Part shown: positions 1 through 5,252 of the stretch, in pieces
Numbering within the stretch: the stretch's first letter is position 1
Layout of the letters: each line of letters opens with the position of its first letter
Source of the DNA: Rhizobiaceae bacterium
GTDB lineage: Bacteria > Pseudomonadota > Alphaproteobacteria > Rhizobiales > Rhizobiaceae
DNA length: 5,252 nucleotides
NCBI GenBank assembly: GCA_020696915.1
Contig: JAJFMR010000232.1
Location: forward strand, 1-5,252
Reading direction: 5' to 3'
The notes under the pieces: model-generated
Databases searched by the model: none
What the model saw: only the letters and a program-made list of their open reading frames with translations
Told to the model about the DNA's origin: nothing
Program-made: the position numbers and the translations under genes

Positions 1-1019
1 ATGCGCTGCCGGTCTATGTCGGCAGCCACCTCGACACCCAGCCGACCGGCGGCAAGTATGACGGCGTGCTCGGCGTGCTCGGCGGGCTGGAAATCGTGCG
101 CTCGCTCAACGATCTCGACATACGGACCAGGCACCCGATCGTGGTGACCAACTGGACCAACGAGGAGGGGACCCGTTTCGCACCCGCGATGCTCGCCTCC
201 GGCGTCTTCGCCGGCGTCCATGACAGGCAGTTCGCCTACGACCGCACTGATCGCGACGGCAAGCGCTTCGGCGACGAACTGGAGCGCATCGGCTGGAAAG
301 GCGACGAAGAGGTCGGCGCCCGAAAGATGAAAGCCTTCTTCGAACTGCACATCGAGCAGGGACCCATCCTCGAGGACGAGGACATCGACATCGGCGTCGT
401 CACCCACGGGCAGGGCCTCAAATGGCTGCAGGTGACGCTGACCGGGCGGGAGAGCCACACCGGCTCGACGCCGATGCCGAAGCGCCGCAACGCCGGCCTC
501 GGCATGGCGCGGGTGACGGAGCTGGTCCACGAGGTCGCCATGGACTACCAGCCGGATGCGGTGGGCGCCGTCGGGCACATGGAGGCCTATCCGAATTCCC
601 GCAACATCATTGCCGGCCGGACCGTCTTCACGATCGACATCCGCTCCCCCGACAAGGCCACACTCGACGACATGGACGCGCGCATCCGGGCCGGCATCGC
701 GAAAATCTGCGAGGCGCTCGACATCGGTTTCGAAATTGAGCAGGTCGGACATTTCGATCCGGTCACCTTCGACGAACAATGCGTCAAGGCCATTCGCGAC
801 GCCGCCACGCGGCTCGGCTATTCGCACCGGAACATCGTATCGGGGGCCGGGCACGACGCCTGCTGGATAAACCGGGTGGCGCCCACCGCAATGGTCATGT
901 GTCCCTGCGTCGACGGGCTCAGCCACAACGAAGCGGAGGAGATCTCCCCCGAATGGGCCGCCGCCGGCTGCAACGTGCTCTTCCACGCCGTGGTCGAGAC
1001 GGCAGGTATCGTCGAGTGA
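1..1019 (+). CDS. M20-family Zn-dependent amidohydrolase, probable N-carbamoyl-beta-alanine amidohydrolase (5' truncated by window)
   Basis: The reading frame is open from base 3 to the TGA at 1017-1019 and gives 338 residues. Family members are usually a little over 400 residues, so roughly 75 N-terminal residues lie left of the window. The binuclear metal site is visible: His9 and Asp11 in GSHLDTQ, bridging Asp20 in GGKYDG, Glu54-Glu55 in NEEG, His116 in ELHIEQG and His308 in LSHNEAEE. His152 (GRESHTGSTPM) and the substrate-binding Asn198/Arg200 (PNSRN) belong to the dimerisation lid domain, and GAGHDA at 281-286 is also typical. In this family such enzymes hydrolyse N-carbamoyl-beta-alanine, N-carbamoyl-L-amino acids or allantoate. 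The hydA gene downstream makes the beta-ureidopropionase role (cytosolic, last step of reductive pyrimidine degradation) the best inference. Names used for relatives include amaB, hyuC and pydC. Allantoate or L-carbamoylase activity cannot be excluded from sequence. One small oddity is RNIIAG, where I would expect RNxIPG. Confidence 0.93.
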   Translation, partial: ALPVYVGSHLDTQPTGGKYDGVLGVLGGLEIVRSLNDLDIRTRHPIVVTNWTNEEGTRFAPAMLASGVFAGVHDRQFAYDRTDRDGKRFGDELERIGWKGDEEVGARKMKAFFELHIEQGPILEDEDIDIGVVTHGQGLKWLQVTLTGRESHTGSTPMPKRRNAGLGMARVTELVHEVAMDYQPDAVGAVGHMEAYPNSRNIIAGRTVFTIDIRSPDKATLDDMDARIRAGIAKICEALDIGFEIEQVGHFDPVTFDEQCVKAIRDAATRLGYSHRNIVSGAGHDACWINRVAPTAMVMCPCVDGLSHNEAEEISPEWAAAGCNVLFHAVVETAGIVE

Positions 1020-1028
1020 TGGACGGAA

Positions 1029-1520
1029 ATGACCGTAACTGAACGGCGGGCCGGTGCCACGACAAGGGCACGCATGCTGCGGCGGGATGAGACGGAGGCA
1101 GAGTTTCGGCTGTGGGGTGAACTGCGTGGCTGTCATCTCAATGGCTACAAGTTTGTTCGGCAAGTCCCTCTCGGCCCCTATTTCGCGGATTTCGTGTGCC
1201 GAGGATCGATGCTCGTGGTGGAGATCGATGGAAGCCACCATGCCGATCTGACGATCGATGCGACCCGGACTAGATGGCTGAACGTGCATGGTTATTCCGT
1301 TCTTCGCTTCTGGAACCATGAAGTGCTGGGCGAACGCCGTTCCGTACTCGAGACAATTCTGGCCGTGCTAGCGGGCAAGATCATCACCCCCTCACCCGAC
1401 CTCCGCTTCGCTCCGGCCACCCTCTCCCCGGTGGGGAGAGGAGTCGTCGACGTGGCGCCAGTTCCTCCTCTCCCCACCGGGGAGAGGGTGGCCTTCGCTG
1501 TCAAAGCGAAGGTCGGGTGA
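1029..1520 (+). CDS. DUF559 (PD-(D/E)XK/VSR-like endonuclease fold) protein with repeat-encoded C-terminal tail
   Basis: This is a 163-residue protein starting at ATG 1029, nine bases after the M20 gene stop, behind a weak GGA-type ribosome site at 1025-1027. Residues 12-115 match the DUF559 pattern: RARMLRRDETEAEFRLWGEL, then RQVPLGPYFADFVC (Asp54), VVEIDGSHH (Glu65, Asp67, His70-71) and GYSVLRFWNHEVL (88-100). DUF559 is related to very-short-patch-repair and other restriction-like nucleases. Glu24, Asp54 and Glu65-x-Asp67 are the likely catalytic positions, but activity and target are unknown. Residues 121-163 are encoded by an inverted-repeat element and look like low-complexity sequence (LSPVGRG, PLPTGERVA) rather than a domain. 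GC is lower than in neighbours: hand counts of bases 1141-1200, 1201-1260 and 1261-1320 give 55, 57 and 53 percent, against 68 percent at 661-720 and 73 percent at 2161-2220. That suggests later acquisition. It has no obvious part in pyrimidine breakdown. Confidence 0.85.
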   Translation: MTVTERRAGATTRARMLRRDETEAEFRLWGELRGCHLNGYKFVRQVPLGPYFADFVCRGSMLVVEIDGSHHADLTIDATRTRWLNVHGYSVLRFWNHEVLGERRSVLETILAVLAGKIITPSPDLRFAPATLSPVGRGVVDVAPVPPLPTGERVAFAVKAKVG

Positions 1521-1523
1521 GGG
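1389..1523. repeat. 135-bp nested inverted-repeat (REP/MITE-like) element overlapping the DUF559 3' end
   Basis: The outer arms CCCTCACCCGAC (1389-1400) and GTCGGGTGAGGG (1512-1523) are exact reverse complements. The inner arms at 1415-1443 and 1465-1493 are exact 29-bp reverse complements around a 21-base loop (1444-1464). The middle segments, 14 bases (1401-1414) and 18 bases (1494-1511), match only partly. Each inner arm is also a palindrome: CCTCTCCCC/GGGGAGAGG at 1421-1429/1433-1441 and at 1467-1475/1479-1487. The 3' arm has a further 8-bp hairpin, CCTTCGCT/AGCGAAGG (1492-1499/1505-1512). The element supplies codons 121-163 and the TGA stop of the DUF559 gene. The CCTCTCCCC...GGGGAGAGG core looks like a dispersed palindromic repeat of rhizobial genomes; that comparison is from memory. 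No T-run follows the right arm, so it does not resemble a standard intrinsic terminator. Confidence 0.88.
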
Positions 1524-1543
1524 TCTTGCGGACAGATCAGGAC

Positions 1544-1550
1544 AGGGGAA
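1544..1550 (+). promoter_or_regulatory. Ribosome binding site of hydA
   Basis: AGGGGAA lies seven bases before the ATG at 1558. It is the best Shine-Dalgarno match next to any start in the window apart from the permease one, and it fixes the hydA start. It sits about 20 bases downstream of the right end of the inverted-repeat element, so a strong stem in the mRNA would lie just upstream of it. Confidence 0.7.
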
Positions 1551-1557
1551 CATAACA

Positions 1558-3006
1558 ATGTCGAAAGTCATCAAGAACGGAACGATCGTCACTGCCGACC
1601 GGACGTGGAAGGCCGATGTGCTGGTCAGGCACGACAGGATCGTGGCGATCGGGCCGGATCTGCATGGCGACCACGAATACGACGCGACCGGATGCTACGT
1701 GATGCCGGGCGGCATCGACCCCCACACGCATCTGGAAATGCCCTTCATGGGCACCTATTCGGCCGATGATTTCGAAAGTGGAACGCGGGCCGCGGTGTCG
1801 GGCGGCACCACGATGGTCGTCGACTTCTGCCTGCCGTCGCCCGGCCAGTCACTGCTCGAAGCGCTGCAGATGTGGCACAACAAGACCGGCAAGGCGTGCG
1901 CCGACTACTCGTTCCACATGGCGATCACCTGGTGGGGCGAGAAGGTGTTCGACGAGATGGCCGCCGTGGTCGACAAGGGCATCACCTCGTTCAAGCATTT
2001 CATGGCCTACAAGGGCGCGCTGATGGTCAACGACGACGAGATGTTCTCGTCGTTCCAGCGCTGCGCGGCGCTCGGCGCGCTGCCGCTGGTGCATGCCGAG
2101 AACGGCGACGTCGTGGCGCAACTGCAGCAGAAGCTGATGGCCGAAGGCAACAACGGGCCCGAAGCGCACGCCTATTCGCGGCCGCCGGAGGTCGAGGGCG
2201 AGGCCACCAACCGCGCCATCATGATCGCCGACATGGCCGGCGCGCCGCTCTACGTCGTGCATGTCTCGTGCGAGCAGGCGCACGAGGCGATCAGGCGGGC
2301 CCGCCAGAAGGGCATGCGCGTGTTCGGCGAGCCGCTGGTGCAGCATCTGACGCTGGACGAGAGCGAGTACGCCAGCGAGGACTGGGACCATGCGGCACGC
2401 CGGGTCATGAGCCCGCCTTTCCGCAACAGGCTCCACCAGGACTCGCTGTGGGCCGGGCTGCAGGCCGGCTCCCTGCAGGTGGTGGCGACCGACCACTGCG
2501 CCTTCACCACGGCGCAAAAGCGCACCGGCCTCGGCGACTTCACCAAAATCCCGAACGGCACCGGCGGTCTCGAGGACCGCATGCCGGTGCTGTGGACCAG
2601 GGGCGTCAACACCGGCCGCCTGACGATGAACGAGTTCGTGGCGGTCACCTCGACCAACATCGCCAAGATCCTCAACATGTATCCCCGCAAGGGGGCGATC
2701 GTCGAAGGCGCGGACGCCGACATCGTCGTCTGGGATCCGAAGCGCAAGAAGACGATCAGCGCCGGGAGCCAGCAGTCGGTGATCGACTACAACGTGTTCG
2801 AGGGGGTCGAGGTCGAAGGCCTGCCGCGCTTCGTGCTGTCGCGCGGACATCTCGTCCTCGAGGAAACCAGGCTCGACGCCAGGCCCGGGCACGGCGAGTT
2901 CGTGGCCCGTGAGCCGAACGGGCCGGTCAATCGGGCGCTGTCGAAATGGAAAGAGGTGGTGGCGCCGCGCCGGGTCGAGCGCAGCGGCATTCCGGCGGGC
3001 GTGTAG
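1558..3006 (+). CDS. hydA: Dihydropyrimidinase / D-hydantoinase
   Basis: This is a complete 482-residue cyclic amidohydrolase of the amidohydrolase superfamily, usual length for the family. It hydrolyses 5,6-dihydrouracil and dihydrothymine to N-carbamoyl-beta-amino acids in the cytosol. The binuclear zinc ligands are all present by alignment with the remembered Geobacillus D-hydantoinase: His56 and His58 (GGIDPHTHLE), carboxylated Lys146 (GITSFKHFMAYK), His179 (LVHAENGD), His235 (VVHVSC) and Asp312 (VATDHCAF). Tyr151 matches the catalytic/gate tyrosine, and IPNGTGGLEDR (331-341) is the substrate-binding loop. The family start KNGTIVTAD (6-14) and the C-terminal beta-sandwich strand EGADADIVVWDP also fit. 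The start is supported by a good ribosome site seven bases upstream. With the M20 amidohydrolase upstream it makes two consecutive steps of reductive pyrimidine catabolism. Hydantoinase activity on other 5-substituted substrates is possible. Allantoinase and dihydroorotase are less likely given the DHPase-type motifs. Confidence 0.96.
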   Translation: MSKVIKNGTIVTADRTWKADVLVRHDRIVAIGPDLHGDHEYDATGCYVMPGGIDPHTHLEMPFMGTYSADDFESGTRAAVSGGTTMVVDFCLPSPGQSLLEALQMWHNKTGKACADYSFHMAITWWGEKVFDEMAAVVDKGITSFKHFMAYKGALMVNDDEMFSSFQRCAALGALPLVHAENGDVVAQLQQKLMAEGNNGPEAHAYSRPPEVEGEATNRAIMIADMAGAPLYVVHVSCEQAHEAIRRARQKGMRVFGEPLVQHLTLDESEYASEDWDHAARRVMSPPFRNRLHQDSLWAGLQAGSLQVVATDHCAFTTAQKRTGLGDFTKIPNGTGGLEDRMPVLWTRGVNTGRLTMNEFVAVTSTNIAKILNMYPRKGAIVEGADADIVVWDPKRKKTISAGSQQSVIDYNVFEGVEVEGLPRFVLSRGHLVLEETRLDARPGHGEFVAREPNGPVNRALSKWKEVVAPRRVERSGIPAGV

Positions 3007-3228
3007 GTTCCCACACCGCTCACCTTTCTGACGCCTATGGTGCCGACCGTCTGGGCTGAGGTCCGCTCGAAACAGGCGAGGCCCTGCCGGCGCAACTGCC
3101 GGTCGCCTTCGGCAAATCGTCCATCGTCGCACTCATGTCTGGACCCGCGCGGTTTTGCGTGCGATGCGGGAAAATGCGCAGCCGCGGCGGCGCCGCGAGC
3201 CAAATCGAACCGGATGCCGGCACGGCAC
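3007..3228. other. Intergenic gap between hydA and the ABC transporter
   Basis: No gene is supported in these 222 bases. A frame in phase with the downstream ATPase is open from ATG 3037, but its translation (many Arg, Cys and Ala, no Shine-Dalgarno) does not look like protein. One imperfect stem-loop is visible: AGGCGA (3074-3079) pairs with TCGCCT (3103-3108), and CCGGC (3087-3091) pairs with GCCGG (3098-3102), with a seven-base bulge on the left strand. No T-run follows it. The gap is long compared with the other gene junctions here, so a separate promoter for the transporter is possible, but I could not identify -35/-10 elements. Confidence 0.5.
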
Positions 3229-4020
3229 ATGAAGATCAAGGAAACCAGCGTCGTTTCGGCAAGCGGGCTTGGCCTGACGTTTGAGACCGGCGACGGTCCG
3301 GTAAGAGCGCTGTCCGACGTCGACCTGACCATCGGCAAGGGTGAATTCGTCTCCTTCATCGGGCCGTCGGGTTGCGGCAAGACGACCTTCCTGCGCGTCA
3401 TCGCCGATCTGGAAAAGCCGACCGAGGGGACCATCCTCGTCAACGGCATGACGCCCGAGCAGGCCCGCGAGAGGCGCGCCTATGGCTATGTGTTCCAGGC
3501 GGCGGCACTGTTCCCGTGGCGCACGATCGACCGCAACGTGGCGCTGCCCCTGGAGATCATGGGCGTCGGCAGGGACGAGCAGCAGGCGCGCATCCGGCGC
3601 ACCATGGACCTTGTCAATCTCACCAGCTTCGGCAACAAATATCCCTGGCAGCTCTCCGGCGGCATGCAGCAGCGAGCCTCGATCGCCAGGGCGCTTGCCT
3701 TCGATGCCGACCTCCTCCTGATGGACGAGCCGTTCGGGGCGCTCGACGAGATTGTGCGCGACCATCTCAATGAGCAGCTGCTGGAGCTTTGGGCGCGCAC
3801 CGAAAAGACGATCTGCTTCGTCACCCACTCGATTCCCGAGGCGGTCTATCTCTCGACGCGGATCATCGTGATGTCGCCGCGCCCCGGCCGCGTCAGCGAC
3901 GTCATCCACTCGACGCTGCCGTCCGAGCGGCCGCTCGACATCCGCGAGACGCCGGAGTTCCTTGCCATTGCGGCCCGCGTCCGCGACGGGCTGCGCGCAG
4001 GCCACTCCTACGAGGACTGA
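3229..4020 (+). CDS. ABC transporter ATP-binding protein, NitT/TauT (SsuB/TauB) type
   Basis: This 263-residue cytoplasmic ATPase energises import through the permeases encoded next to it. Motifs in order: Walker A GPSGCGKT (45-52), Q-loop Gln90 (YVFQ), the LFPWRTI segment typical of nitrate/sulfonate/taurine-type ATPases (94-100), ABC signature LSGGMQQR (142-149), Walker B LLLMDEP (162-168), D-loop ALD (171-173) and switch His200 (FVTHS). All catalytic residues are intact. I chose ATG 3229 (MKIKETS) because the usual N-terminal strand starts shortly after it. ATG 3214, five codons upstream, is an alternative, and neither has a convincing ribosome site. The ATG at 3037 would add 64 residues of non-protein-like sequence. 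Given the neighbouring pyrimidine-degrading enzymes, the substrate is likely a pyrimidine, dihydropyrimidine or related heterocycle. ATPase motifs alone do not define the substrate, and hydroxymethylpyrimidine-like or sulfonate-like compounds remain possible. Confidence 0.93.
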   Translation: MKIKETSVVSASGLGLTFETGDGPVRALSDVDLTIGKGEFVSFIGPSGCGKTTFLRVIADLEKPTEGTILVNGMTPEQARERRAYGYVFQAAALFPWRTIDRNVALPLEIMGVGRDEQQARIRRTMDLVNLTSFGNKYPWQLSGGMQQRASIARALAFDADLLLMDEPFGALDEIVRDHLNEQLLELWARTEKTICFVTHSIPEAVYLSTRIIVMSPRPGRVSDVIHSTLPSERPLDIRETPEFLAIAARVRDGLRAGHSYED

Positions 4021-4023
4021 GGT
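4019..4023 (+). promoter_or_regulatory. Ribosome binding site deciding the GTG start of the permease
   Basis: GAGGT overlaps the TGA stop of the ATPase gene (4018-4020) and lies seven bases before GTG 4031. It favours GTG 4031 over the upstream in-frame TTG 3962, which would overlap the ATPase by 59 bases. The overlap with the stop codon suggests translational coupling of ATPase and permease. Confidence 0.65.
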
Positions 4024-4030
4024 CGGGCCG

Positions 4031-4909
4031 GTGGACAGAGCGCGGGACAGCATCCTTCCGGTCTCGGCGATCCTCGCCGGGGTGGTCGCCGTCTGGTATG
4101 TCGGGGCGGTGCTCTTCAACGCACCCTTCCAGCGCGATCTCGACAGGCGCGCCGGCGAGTCGCCGGGGATCGCCGAATTCGTGGGCAGGACGCTGTCGCA
4201 GCCCAAGCCGACCTTGCCGGCGCCGCATCAGGTGGCATCGAACTTCTTCGAGAACACCTTCCTGCGCCCAGTCACCAGCAACCGAAGCCTCGTCTACCAT
4301 TCCTGGGTCACGCTCGCCTCGACCTTGCTCGGCTTCGCCTTTGGCACCGCGCTCGGCGTGGCCATCGCGGTCGGCATCGTCCACCTGACGACCCTCGACC
4401 GCAGCCTGATGCCGTGGATCATCGCCTCGCAGACCATACCGATCCTGGCGATCGCCCCGATGGTGATCGTGGTCTTCGCGTCGATCGGCATCACCGGCAT
4501 CATCCCCAAGGCGCTGATTTCGACCTATCTTTCCTTCTTCCCGGTCGCCGTCGGAATGGTGAAGGGACTGCGCTCGCCGGAACTGACCCATCTCGACCTG
4601 ATGCACACCTACAATGCGAGCCGCCCGCAGACCTTCTGGAAGCTGCGCGTGCCTGCTTCGGTGCCCTTCCTGTTCGCGTCGATGAAAGTGGCGATCGCCG
4701 CCAGCCTGGTCGGGGCCATCGTCGGCGAACTGCCGACGGGGGCCGTCGCCGGCATCGGCGCCAAGCTGCTGTCAGGTTCCTATTACAGCCAGACCATCGA
4801 CATGTGGGCGGCACTCGTCGCCGGCTCGGTGGTGGCAGCGCTGCTGGTCACCCTGGTGGGGGCCGCAGGACGGCTGGTGGAGCGCAGCATGGGGGCACGC
4901 CCCGCATGA
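4031..4909 (+). CDS. ABC transporter permease, NitT/TauT type (BPD_transp_1)
   Basis: This is a 292-residue inner-membrane protein starting at GTG 4031, supported by the GAGGT ribosome site. Hydrophobic segments fall near residues 8-29, 92-118, 127-155, 161-178, 219-237 and 258-281. That fits the usual six-helix core with a longer periplasm-facing stretch (about 31-90) after the first helix. The cytoplasmic coupling (EAA) loop is at about 191-213, reading MHTYNASRPQTFWKLRVPAS, and would contact the ATPase encoded just upstream. The central glycine of the usual EAA pattern (GAS...F..V.LP) is Asn here. The gene starts ten bases after the ATPase stop and its own stop overlaps the start of the next gene (ATGA at 4906-4909), so the three are almost certainly co-translated. 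The substrate is inferred only from context: a pyrimidine or related compound. Confidence 0.92.
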   Translation: MDRARDSILPVSAILAGVVAVWYVGAVLFNAPFQRDLDRRAGESPGIAEFVGRTLSQPKPTLPAPHQVASNFFENTFLRPVTSNRSLVYHSWVTLASTLLGFAFGTALGVAIAVGIVHLTTLDRSLMPWIIASQTIPILAIAPMVIVVFASIGITGIIPKALISTYLSFFPVAVGMVKGLRSPELTHLDLMHTYNASRPQTFWKLRVPASVPFLFASMKVAIAASLVGAIVGELPTGAVAGIGAKLLSGSYYSQTIDMWAALVAGSVVAALLVTLVGAAGRLVERSMGARPA

Positions 4910-5252
4910 CCTCGTTGCGCGTTTCCTGGCAGGCGGTGCTGGCGCTCCTGCTGATGGCGTTGGCTGCAGCCATGCCGGACATGGTCACGGCCGGAGGCCG
5001 GCCGGATACCGCCAGCTTTCTCCAGTCCGGCCGGGCGCTCATCCTCGCACTGCCGGCGGCAGCCGCGGCCCTGTCCTTCATCCGCATGCCGCACCCTATC
5101 GAGGCGCTGCTCCTGTTCATTGCCGCCCACCTGACGGCCTGGCTGCTGATTTCCGGCATTGCCGGCTTCGAGGGCACGGCGCAGCTGTCCTTCTTTTTCG
5201 TGCTTGCCGCGGCATGGCTGCTTGCCTGGCGCTGCGTGTCGATCCTGTCGGG
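4906..5252 (+). CDS. Hydrophobic membrane protein, probable second ABC permease subunit (3' end outside window)
   Basis: The frame opens at ATG 4906, overlapping the previous stop as ATGA, and stays open for 115 codons to the window edge. The N-terminal sequence is MTSLRVSWQAVLALLLMALA. Hydrophobic segments lie near residues 9-24, 42-59, 65-87 and 92-113, so it is an integral membrane protein. No EAA loop is reached. The four-base overlap, the strand and the position after one permease argue for the partner subunit of a heterodimeric importer. A GGGGG run at 4891-4895 could act as a weak ribosome site, and coupling from the upstream gene is more likely. If it is a permease, about four hydrophobic segments precede any visible core, suggesting an enlarged N-terminal region. 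It could instead be another membrane protein of the operon. Function is inferred from context, not from a motif. Confidence 0.75.
   Translation, partial: MTSLRVSWQAVLALLLMALAAAMPDMVTAGGRPDTASFLQSGRALILALPAAAAALSFIRMPHPIEALLLFIAAHLTAWLLISGIAGFEGTAQLSFFFVLAAAWLLAWRCVSILS

Noticed and set aside
1019..1042. ATG overlapping the M20 gene stop (TGATG) as a start for the next gene
   Set aside because: That frame ends after seven codons at TGA 1040-1042; the DUF559 frame starts at ATG 1029.
1204..1260. Three copies of GATCGATG (1204-1211, 1223-1230, 1253-1260)
   Set aside because: They fall in conserved DUF559 coding sequence, in different reading phases and with irregular spacing, and are explained by common codons in this short stretch.
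1389..1530. Inverted repeat as a rho-independent terminator or CRISPR repeat
   Set aside because: No T-run follows the right arm, and there are no regularly spaced direct repeats with unique spacers, only a palindrome with one loop.
1872..2912. 346-codon + strand frame inside hydA
   Set aside because: Frame-shifted reading of hydA, rich in Arg, Gly and Ala, with no ribosome site or family motif.
1849..3132. 427-codon open frame on the minus strand across hydA
   Set aside because: It lies antisense to a gene with all catalytic residues intact. Its Arg/His/Asp-rich translation is typical of the complement of GC-rich coding sequence and shows no domain.
3037..3228. 64-residue N-terminal extension of the ABC ATPase from ATG 3037
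   Set aside because: No Shine-Dalgarno, composition unlike protein, and the family N-terminus matches a start at 3229 (or 3214).
3962..4030. Upstream TTG start for the permease
   Set aside because: It would overlap the ATPase by 59 bases, while GTG 4031 has a well-placed GAGGT and gives a normal short N-terminus.
3133..4206. 357-codon open frame on the minus strand across the ABC ATPase
   Set aside because: Antisense shadow of a gene with complete Walker and signature motifs; the translation has no recognisable motif.

Overview
The window carries six genes, all on the + strand. It reads as part of a reductive pyrimidine catabolism locus of a GC-rich alphaproteobacterium, most likely Rhizobiales of a Mesorhizobium/Phyllobacteriaceae type. 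This placement is an inference from the protein families, the gene order, the high GC of most genes and a rhizobial-looking palindromic repeat. No rRNA or other direct taxonomic marker is present.

Layout: (1) 1-1019 is the 3' part of an M20-family Zn-dependent amidohydrolase, probably N-carbamoyl-beta-alanine amidohydrolase. (2) 1029-1520 is a small DUF559 protein with a PD-(D/E)XK-like nuclease fold. Its last 43 codons are supplied by a 135-bp inverted-repeat element at 1389-1523. (3) 1558-3006 is a complete dihydropyrimidinase (hydA). (4) 3007-3228 is a 222-bp gap with no convincing gene. (5) 3229-4020 is an ABC ATPase of the NitT/TauT (SsuB/TauB-like) type. (6) 4031-4909 is its permease. 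(7) 4906-5252 is the 5' part of a second hydrophobic protein, probably the second permease, cut by the window end.

How the genes fit together: the transporter would import a pyrimidine or related compound. A dihydropyrimidine dehydrogenase, not in this window, would make 5,6-dihydropyrimidine. HydA opens the ring to N-carbamoyl-beta-alanine, and the M20 enzyme hydrolyses that to beta-alanine, CO2 and ammonia. The substrate-binding protein of the transporter is not seen and probably lies beyond the right edge.

The one element foreign to this scheme is the DUF559 gene with its palindromic repeat, lodged between two enzymes of consecutive steps. Its GC content is visibly lower than its neighbours'. 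I see no clear sign of a wholly new system. The DUF559-plus-repeat cassette is the most unusual part.
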